Origin: Porogramme epimiltina
Taxonomy: Eukaryota > Basidiomycota > Agaricomycetes > Polyporales > Polyporaceae
Direction of reading: 5' to 3'
DNA: 11,743 nt
NCBI GenBank assembly: GCA_900155495.1
Contig: FTLJ01000521.1
Coordinates: forward strand, 1 to 11,743
The notes beneath the pieces are model-generated. The model was not told the DNA's origin. It searched no databases and worked only from the letters and a program-made list of their open reading frames with translations. The position numbers and the translations under genes are program-made. This document shows positions 7,105 to 11,743 of this stretch, piece by piece. Position 1 is the stretch's first letter. Each line of letters opens with the position of its first letter.

Positions 7105-7707
7105 ATGCACGCTCAGGATAATCGTGGCGCAAGCGAGCTCGCCCACCCAGGCGGCGAGCCCGGCGCTGCGTCCGAGCCCGACGCCGCGCCCGAGCCCGGC
7201 GCTGCGTCCGAGCCCGGCGCCTTCCGGGCCCAGCCCAACCTTCTTGTCCTGAGCCTACGCTGCACGCCGACACTCCGTACCTCAGTCCTCCGCGCGATCG
7301 ACGAGGCTGGATGTCCGGCAGGCTCGCTGTCCCCGTGCGCTGCTAGCGGCGCCCGCGGAGTGCGCTCCATCTCGACATCCCGCGACCCACTAGCACGTAC
7401 TCTACATCCTCCACAGCTTGCCAGTCCCCCCCAACGTGCGCAGCCCTCCTGCGAATCGTTCAGCGTTCAACGTTCAACATACGACGCTGCCAATCTCGGC
7501 CCCGCGCAAGACGAACTCGGGTTTCCTGAAAATGCGGTGTGGCTCAACACGGCTCGGCTGCGGTCGCTCGCAGCCGCAGAACATACAGTCTCTCGCTCTT
7601 CCCCAACCTCGCCGGTTAAGGGCATGCTCGGGGGTTCGCTGCGCGGTCCCAGCCCGCCCCCCCCCCCCGCCCTCACGCATGGCCCGCGCGCGCACGGGGC
7701 CTCGTAG
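7105..7707 (+). CDS. Hypothetical 200-residue ORF with 18-base repeats, doubtful
   Basis: The ATG at 7105 follows a CT-rich stretch. The first part encodes an EP(G/D)AA(S/P) repeat from 18-base units at 7156-7221, then a stretch without recognisable domain (GFPENAVWLNTARLRS near residues 140-155), ending in a Pro/Arg-rich tail. Against it: a minus-strand frame of equal length overlaps it; the second half has mixed codon use; and the related segment 11564-11632 of the second block carries indels that break this frame. I recognise no family. It may be an exon of a real gene or chance in GC-rich DNA. Confidence 0.2.
   Translation: MHAQDNRGASELAHPGGEPGAASEPDAAPEPGAASEPGAFRAQPNLLVLSLRCTPTLRTSVLRAIDEAGCPAGSLSPCAASGARGVRSISTSRDPLARTLHPPQLASPPQRAQPSCESFSVQRSTYDAANLGPAQDELGFPENAVWLNTARLRSLAAAEHTVSRSSPTSPVKGMLGGSLRGPSPPPPPALTHGPRAHGAS
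7156..7221 (+). repeat. 18-base tandem repeat, 3.7 units
   Basis: GAGCCCGGCGCTGCGTCC at 7156 and again at 7192, with the variant GAGCCCGACGCCGCGCCC between them and a partial fourth unit. The period is a multiple of three and encodes a six-residue EPGAAS-type repeat in the frame starting at 7105. Confidence 0.85.
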
Positions 7708-8030
7708 CCCAAGCAATTACGAGACGGACATGTCTGCCCAAGTCTTCGCGCCTCTTCTAGTGACCTCGCGCTCTGTTCACCCGAGCGATCGCTGAGCGAC
7801 CACTCGGGTAAAAACTGGGGACAAAGGGCCAGGTGAAAACGGAAAGGGAGAGCGAAGAGGAGGGAAATGGACGCGCGGGCCCAAAAGCTGAACATTGAAG
7901 AGGGCACCTTCGCCCTCGAGATCGCGGACAACGTCTGTGGCGACGGAAAGGATGGGAGTCCACAATGTATACACTGAGCGCTGAGCGCTGAGCCTTGAAC
8001 GGCACAAGTCATTGCTAAACAAGGCATGAG
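7708..8030. other. End of the first block, no gene seen
   Basis: It holds an imperfect hairpin, ACCCGAG (7779-7785) with CTCGGGT (7803-7809), and three CTGAGC(G/C) heptamers at about 7974-7994, close to the duplication junction at 8030/8031. A 36-codon ORF from 7867 (MDARAQKLNIEEGTF...) is too short and unrecognised to call. The first bases of a receptor exon begin abruptly at 8031. Confidence 0.35.
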
Positions 8031-9051
8031 GCGCCCGTGCTGTGAGTAAATCCGTCGCCGGCGTCGCAATGTCCACTTTCAAATCGCGCTCGTCCTACAG
8101 CTCTGGATTATGCTCAAGACCGCGCTGCACCCGCCGAAGGCGCGCGGCCAGCGCGACTTCCTCTTCAGCACCTTCGTGAGTCCCCCTCTCGCTCTTCGCG
8201 CATATACCCACGCGCTAACGCGATGCTCCCCGCAGCTCGCGCCGTGGCTCGCGTGGCTCGGGTTCCTCATCGCGATCCTCGTGGTACGTCTTTCTCCCTT
8301 CCGTGTCTGTGAGCATTGTGGACTCGACCCCTGACACGGATGCCGGCTCAGATTGGAACATTGCGCTCGAAGTCTGTGGAACGCGCGGGAAATCTCGTCT
8401 ACTGCACAATCCGCGGAGGCCAACCGTGAGTTTCCGACTTTCTTTGCGTGGTTGTAGAGCAGGAGCCTGAGTTCCATACTCTCTAGGGGGTAACATCACC
8501 GCAGCTGTCGTTGCCGGCATCCTCCTTATCATGGTGTGCTTCGATGGTGAGTACGCCCTCCTCCAAACATACCACCCAACTCACCTCCGCGCGCAGTATA
8601 CAGTACATCGCGGTGATCCTCTACAAGAATTGGCGCGCGCTGCGCGGATCGGACCACCCGGGCCAGATCCCGTTCAACCTCCTCCTGCGCGTCGCCATCT
8701 TCAGCTTCGTCTGCGTGGTCGGCATCGGCTGCGCGTTCGTCTTCCTCGCGAACGTGTCCTTCTTTGCGGGGAACATCATCATCGGCCTTAGTGCGTGTTA
8801 TCTCCGCCTTCCTTCTTCCCTTTCCTAGTCTTCCCCCTTCCTTTGGTGTTTCCCGCCCCCCTACGTCAACGAACATGGAGTGCATGATGCTAACGCGCAA
8901 TCTTGCAGTTCCTTTGATCGCGTTCTGCGTCTTCGGGACGCAAAAGGTACGCCGCCGCACCCCTCCTCGCGCGCGCCGGTCCCGTCGCTAACTCCCTCTC
9001 CCCCTCCCTCCGCAGGACATCCTGAGCGTATGGGCATTCTGGCGGCGGTAA
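8031..9051 (+). pseudogene. 5'-truncated, frameshifted copy of the seven-transmembrane receptor gene
   Basis: Counterparts of exon 3 (last 11 bases, 8031-8041) and exons 4-10 lie at 8062-8175, 8236-8283, 8352-8425, 8487-8546, 8597-8790, 8909-8946 and 9016-9051. Exons 1-2, most of exon 3 and the promoter are absent, so helices 1, 2 and most of 3 are missing. Other lesions: the exon 4 acceptor AG has become GG (8060-8061); 5 bases inserted at about 8081-8085; an extra G at the start of exon 7 (8487-8490) that brings a TAA into frame at once; 5 bases inserted near the start of exon 8 (near 8601-8605). Exon 5 is 6 bases shorter, in frame. Donors, the remaining acceptors and the last two exons are intact. 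Substitutions in shared exons are mostly silent (17 silent, 4 changing by my count), so it looks like a once-constrained gene that broke late. A functional product is unlikely. Confidence 0.85.
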
Positions 9052-9430
9052 GCCCGCCGCGCCCGCGCAAGCTCCCTATTTATCGCTTTCCGGACGCTCT
9101 TATCTCCTCGCTCTCGCTCCGCACGCCGCGCGCCTTGCGCGGCGCACTACGCCTTTTTCGCACTTCGCACTTTCTCGGGGAAGGGGGGCTTTTTAATACC
9201 TGTGTACGCTGTGTGGTATGTATGTACGATACGATACTGTGGAGCACCGGCCCGCCGCGCGGCGGGCGACGCGTCTCCGTCGCCGTCCGCCGCTGCCCGG
9301 TTGACTCGGGCGGCGGCGCGGAGGGGAATGACCATACGATGAGACGAAGTTTCTGCGTGGCGATAGCGGGTGTAGTGCATCATATGCCCCGGGTGAGCTA
9401 TGAGATTACCGAGGTAGAGAGGTAAGGTGA
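9052..9430 (+). other. Structured 3' flank, second copy
   Basis: The same two structures as in the first copy: the 18-base palindrome at 9250-9267 and the bulged stem-loop at 9274-9324. Two of the few differences, C to T at 9274 and 9280, both fall in the outer stem and turn G-C pairs into G-U pairs in a plus-strand transcript, so pairing is kept. Confidence 0.5.
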
Positions 9431-10020
9431 GCACCAACTTGGCCTTTGTATCACGGACTGATAGTCGCTGATCCACTATGTCTTTAGGTTAGTTTGTTCA
9501 TCGTTCTCGAGCATTGTGATGAGGCACCACGCGCGTGAAATTGTCGACGTGAACTTCCCCTACGCTCGCCCCTGCAATGTCACCTAACGCCCACCCACCT
9601 CATACAGCGTCGTCTCCACATACGCATACCACTAGCCTCAGCAGTGTTTCCTCATCGTCCCCATCGTCCCCCGCAATGTCTACTGCTCCAGGCTCGACGA
9701 TAATGATGACCGGAACGCGGGCCCCAATGTACAGGCGGCAGGGCGGAAATAATGTTGTGAGGCTTCGCGGACGAGAGATCTTGAGAGCGAACGAGAGTGT
9801 GCGAGCAGTAAGTACAAATTGATTCGCCAAAGATGAAGCTTCGGCGGCGTGAGATGATATACAAACGAGGGAAACAAGACTGTAATCAATCGGGATAAGA
9901 CTTGAACGTACGGGAATGTGACAACAGCGCGAGCGTGTGGTTATGAATGACGTGTGAGCGAGGATCCGTGAACAAAAGAAACCGAAACAGAGCCTGTGAG
10001 GCTCGTGTAACGCAGAGCAT
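9431..10020. other. Spacer, no gene seen
   Basis: The left part aligns with 3771-4044 and then, after skipping the SDR block, with 4957-5070. About 240 bases (9806-10050) are found only here and are A+T-richer. Minus-strand frames of 69-76 codons are not kept in the first block. Confidence 0.35.
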
Positions 10021-10021
10021 T

Positions 10022-10345
10022 ACATATATCGTAGAGACAGACCTGCATCAACATTGCAATACAAAAGAAAAACGGGAGGAGAAGACGTGAGGGTAACAAT
10101 GAGAATCAAGGCGAGGAAGTGGACGTCGGACGATGTGCATGCTCGGCGGGTGTGCCTGATGGATGGAGAGCGGGCGGGACCGCACCGCACCGGCAAAAAA
10201 ACAATGGGGGTGATAGTACACAGTGGACGAGCTACGGAACCCGGGCGGGGGAAGCAGCACAGAAGAGGAGATAATGAAACACGGATTGGGGCTCATGCAG
10301 CGTGGGTGGACGACGACCACACCGCGTATAGACTCGGGTGCTAGC
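10022..10345. repeat. Nested module U, first copy in block 2, with its own TATA-like segment
   Basis: It begins with CATATATCGTAGAGACAGACC, related to the TATA segments at 5781 and 10724, and contains the GATGGATGG anchor at 10158. It ends with the CAGCGTGGGTGGACGACGAC segment (10298) and CTCGGGTGCTAGCGCTCACC just past the stop of ORF B. The minus-strand sequence at the boundary reads GTGAGC, a possible splice donor for ORF B. No ORF follows this TATA on the minus strand in a convincing position. Confidence 0.6.
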
Positions 10346-10347
10346 GC

Positions 10348-10605
10348 TCACCACGGGCCGTGGCGACGCCACCAGAGCTCGTGGTTGAGGTGCTCCTCCT
10401 CCAAGCGCCGCTTCTCCCGGGCTGCGTCGTCCTCGCTGCCCATGTGGACCCGGCTCGTCTCGTGCTCCTGGAGGATGTTATTGCGGAGGCTCTCCGAGAG
10501 CTCCGGGAGCTTCGCCTGCAGTATCTGCTCCTTCGTCTGGGTGTGTGTGGCGGAGGTGCCGGCGATAGGGCGTGGCCGGCTTTGCGTCGAGCTCGGCGTG
10601 GACAT
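10348..10605 (-). CDS. Short minus-strand ORF B, helical, unknown
   Basis: The ATG at 10605 opens 85 residues: a polar leader (MSTPSSTQSRPRPIAGTSAT) like that of ORF A, then a charged, probably helical stretch (EQILQAKLPELSESLRNNIL; REKRRLEEEHLNHELWW) and RRHGPW before a TGA at 10348-10350. The stop overlaps a donor-like GTGAGC (10346-10351 on the minus strand), so this may be a first exon ending in ..GPW and continuing elsewhere. The TATA box at 10723-10730 is 118 bases upstream. Codon use is G/C-rich at third positions. Compared with ORF A the leader and extreme end are alike, but about 190 bases between do not align. I recognise no family. Confidence 0.45.
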   Translation of the reverse strand: MSTPSSTQSRPRPIAGTSATHTQTKEQILQAKLPELSESLRNNILQEHETSRVHMGSEDDAAREKRRLEEEHLNHELWWRRHGPW

Positions 10606-10722
10606 CACTAGATACTGGAACGCGGGTCCGAATAAAAGGGGACCGGGGAGGGTGAGGGAGGACGGAAGAGGGAGGAAGGACGGAAGTGAACGATGTAGAG
10701 GCAGTCAGGCGGGAACATTGAG

Positions 10723-10730
10723 CTATATAT
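10723..10730 (-). promoter_or_regulatory. TATA box for minus-strand ORF B
   Basis: TATATAG on the minus strand, 118 bases before the ORF B start codon, in the same surroundings as the TATA box of ORF A. Conservation of this segment in both blocks supports a shared promoter. Confidence 0.45.
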
Positions 10731-10744
10731 CGTGCAGACACACC

Positions 10745-11025
10745 AAAACCGTGCGAATAACGATGAGAATTAGGGCAAGCTGAAGCAGACGATATGCATG
10801 TGCGACAGGTGAGCCTGGTTGGGATGGATGGAGAGCGGACAGGGCCGCACCGCGGCAGCAAGAAGCAGTGTGCGTGATAGTACACGGTAGACGAGTCACG
10901 GAACCCGGGCGCGAGACGCGACGGGACGCGCGAGATGCAGCACAGAAAAGGAGACAAGGAAGCACGGCTCATGCAGCGTGGGTGGACGAGAACCACATAC
11001 CGCGCGCATACTCGGGGTGCTCACC
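10745..11025. repeat. Nested module U, second copy in block 2
   Basis: It carries the anchor GATGGATGGAGAGCGGACAGG (10823), GTACACGGTAGAC, CCCGGG and the CAGCGTGGGTGGACGAG segment (10974). It lies upstream of the ORF B TATA box in minus-strand terms and is the closest relative of 5806-6090. Confidence 0.65.
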
Positions 11026-11192
11026 ACCCGGAGTAGTGGTACTCGTCCGCCCAGCTGTGGTTCCGCGCTATCGCGCGCAGCGTGAAGGTTCAACGTTCAG
11101 GGGTTGCTCACCACCCGGCCCGGGAGTAGTGGTCCTCATCCGCCCGGCTGCGGTTCCGCGCTCTCGCGTGCAGCGTGAAGATTCAGGGGTTG
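11020..11192. repeat. Two tandem ~87 bp units, block 2
   Basis: Units at 11020-11106 and 11107-11192 both start with CTCACCACCCGG and end with TTCAGGGGTTG. They share GTAGTGGT, CGGTTCCGCGCT or TGGTTCCGCGCT, and GCAGCGTGAAG. The first has a 5-base GTTCA-type duplication near its end (GGTTCAACGTTCAG). Confidence 0.8.
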
Positions 11193-11632
11193 GATCGTCG
11201 ACGTCCAGCGTCGTGAGACACAAACGGTACCGGTGGGTGTGTCCATGCGACGTCGAGCGGCCGTACGTGTGGCAATATACTTCAAGTATAGGCTATGGGA
11301 CTCGATCCCTCGATCCCTGATAGGAGGGAAGTAGCGAGCCGAGATGAGCGTGAGAGGCGGGGAGCGGAGCACCGCACGCGATGAGGGTCTGGGAGGTGCG
11401 CAAGGTGGGCGAGGGGACGAGTCAAGGGGGCCGCGTGGAGGAGTACAAATATGGGCGGGGGCGTGCAGACGAGAACGTGACAGAGTTTGGGTCGGGAGGC
11501 GAAGGTGGGGCGAAGACGCGTATGTAGGCGTCGGCGTGCGCGCCGCTAACGAGTCACGACGCCTGCGCTCCATCTTGACATTCCGCGATCGACGCACTCA
11601 CCATCCACCAACCATCCTCCATAGCTTGCCAG
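11193..11632. other. Spacer, no gene seen
   Basis: It aligns with 6263-6717 and then with 7361-7425, skipping the intervening block of the first copy. An ATATACTTCAAGTATA segment (11275-11290) is close to a palindrome. The long minus-strand frame across 11136-11597 is low-complexity and not kept in the first copy. Confidence 0.35.
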
Positions 11633-11671
<39 letters not shown>

Positions 11672-11743
11672 CCTCCCCCCCCCCCCCCCCCCCGCTCCCA
11701 ACCCCGCCCCCCTCCACACCCACCCCCCCTTACCCCCCACTGC
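11633..11743. repeat. Very long poly-C tract and C-rich end
   Basis: 36 consecutive C residues (11633-11668), two isolated T interruptions, then 19 more C (11675-11693), followed by C-rich sequence to the window end. The matching place in the first block (7426-7432) has 7 C. It may be a true expanded homopolymer, a read or assembly artefact at a contig edge, or both. Confidence 0.85.

Larger units (their letters stand above)
2345..8030 (+). repeat. First copy of a 5.7 kb head-to-tail segmental duplication
   Basis: Similarity between the copies starts abruptly at GCGCCCGTGCTGTGAGT, at 2345 and again at 8031, a period of 5,686 bases. Matching landmarks follow in the same order in both: receptor exons 4-10, the structured 3' flank (3601-3675 and 9250-9324), the CAGTGTTTCC segment near 3990 and 9640, GATGGATGGAGAGCGG modules, minus-strand ORFs with TATA boxes, units of about 80-87 bases, and a CTTGCCAG segment before a C run (7418 and 11625). 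Blocks present only here are about 4045-4956 and 6718-7360, plus the CA microsatellite. The segment 7433-8030 has no visible partner because the second copy runs into poly-C and the end of the window. Confidence 0.85.
8031..11743 (+). repeat. Second copy of the segmental duplication, runs past the window end
   Basis: It starts inside what is exon 3 in the first copy and keeps the same order of landmarks in direct orientation. Relative to the first copy it lacks about 910 bases (SDR block, at about 9690-9715) and about 600 bases (at about 11520-11563), and has about 240 extra bases at about 9806-10050. Alignment can be followed to 11632, just before the poly-C tract. Confidence 0.85.

Noticed and set aside
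8110..8334. ATG at 8110 as a new start for a shortened receptor
   Set aside because: It would begin in exon 4 in the correct frame, but the extra G in exon 7 and the 5-base insertion in exon 8 still break the product.
10478..10996. Minus-strand frame of 172 codons over ORF B and its promoter
   Set aside because: It crosses the TATA box and the repeat module, and the equivalent first-block frame has different indels; not kept as coding.
11546..11740. Minus-strand Gly-rich ORF
   Set aside because: It is the translation of the poly-C tract.
1..11743. tRNA or rRNA genes, and transposase or reverse transcriptase genes
   Set aside because: I found no cloverleaf with conserved arms, no rRNA-like segment and no catalytic motifs of mobile-element enzymes by reading; a covariance scan would settle the tRNA question.

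Overview
The window looks like nuclear DNA from a GC-rich basidiomycete fungus, probably a polypore-like mushroom. The evidence is a gene made of ten small exons split by 50-117 base introns with GTGAGT-type donors and CTAAC/CTGAC-like branch points, a long CT-rich stretch before the start codon, and strong G/C bias at third codon positions. The lineage is an inference from style, not from a database match.

Layout. (1) 2-736: the 3' end of an unrecognised membrane-protein gene. (2) 737-1892: its 3' flank, then the promoter region of the next gene, which holds a CCAAT box, a CGG-N6-CCG palindrome and a 200-base pyrimidine-rich tract. (3) 1893-3384: an intact ten-exon gene for a 289-residue seven-transmembrane, receptor-like protein. 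(4) 3385-8030: a long region poor in genes. It contains a structured 3' flank, a decayed short-chain dehydrogenase fragment, a short minus-strand ORF with a TATA box, nested repeats, microsatellites and a low-confidence ORF. (5) 8031-11743: a second copy of the block that starts at 2345. It carries a 5'-truncated, frameshifted copy of the receptor gene (8031-9051), the same structured 3' flank, a second minus-strand ORF (10348-10605) and the same nested repeats, and it ends in a very long poly-C tract.

The dominant feature is a head-to-tail segmental duplication with a period of 5,686 bases (2345-8030, then 8031 to beyond the window). Its left edge lies inside exon 3 of the receptor gene, so the second copy never had, or has lost, the promoter and exons 1-3. 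The copies differ by several large block indels, but exons and 3' flank stay closely alike. In the shared exons I counted 17 silent and 4 amino-acid-changing differences. This pattern resembles a gene that stayed under selection (or was refreshed by gene conversion) before it broke. Nested inside each block are two copies of a module of about 250-290 bases and two copies (one of them partial in the first block) of a unit of about 80-87 bases.

I saw no RNA genes, CRISPR array, intact transposon or biosynthetic cluster. The least explained elements are a conserved two-hairpin structure downstream of both receptor copies, and a pair of minus-strand ORFs at the same site in the two blocks that share promoter and N-terminus but have different bodies.
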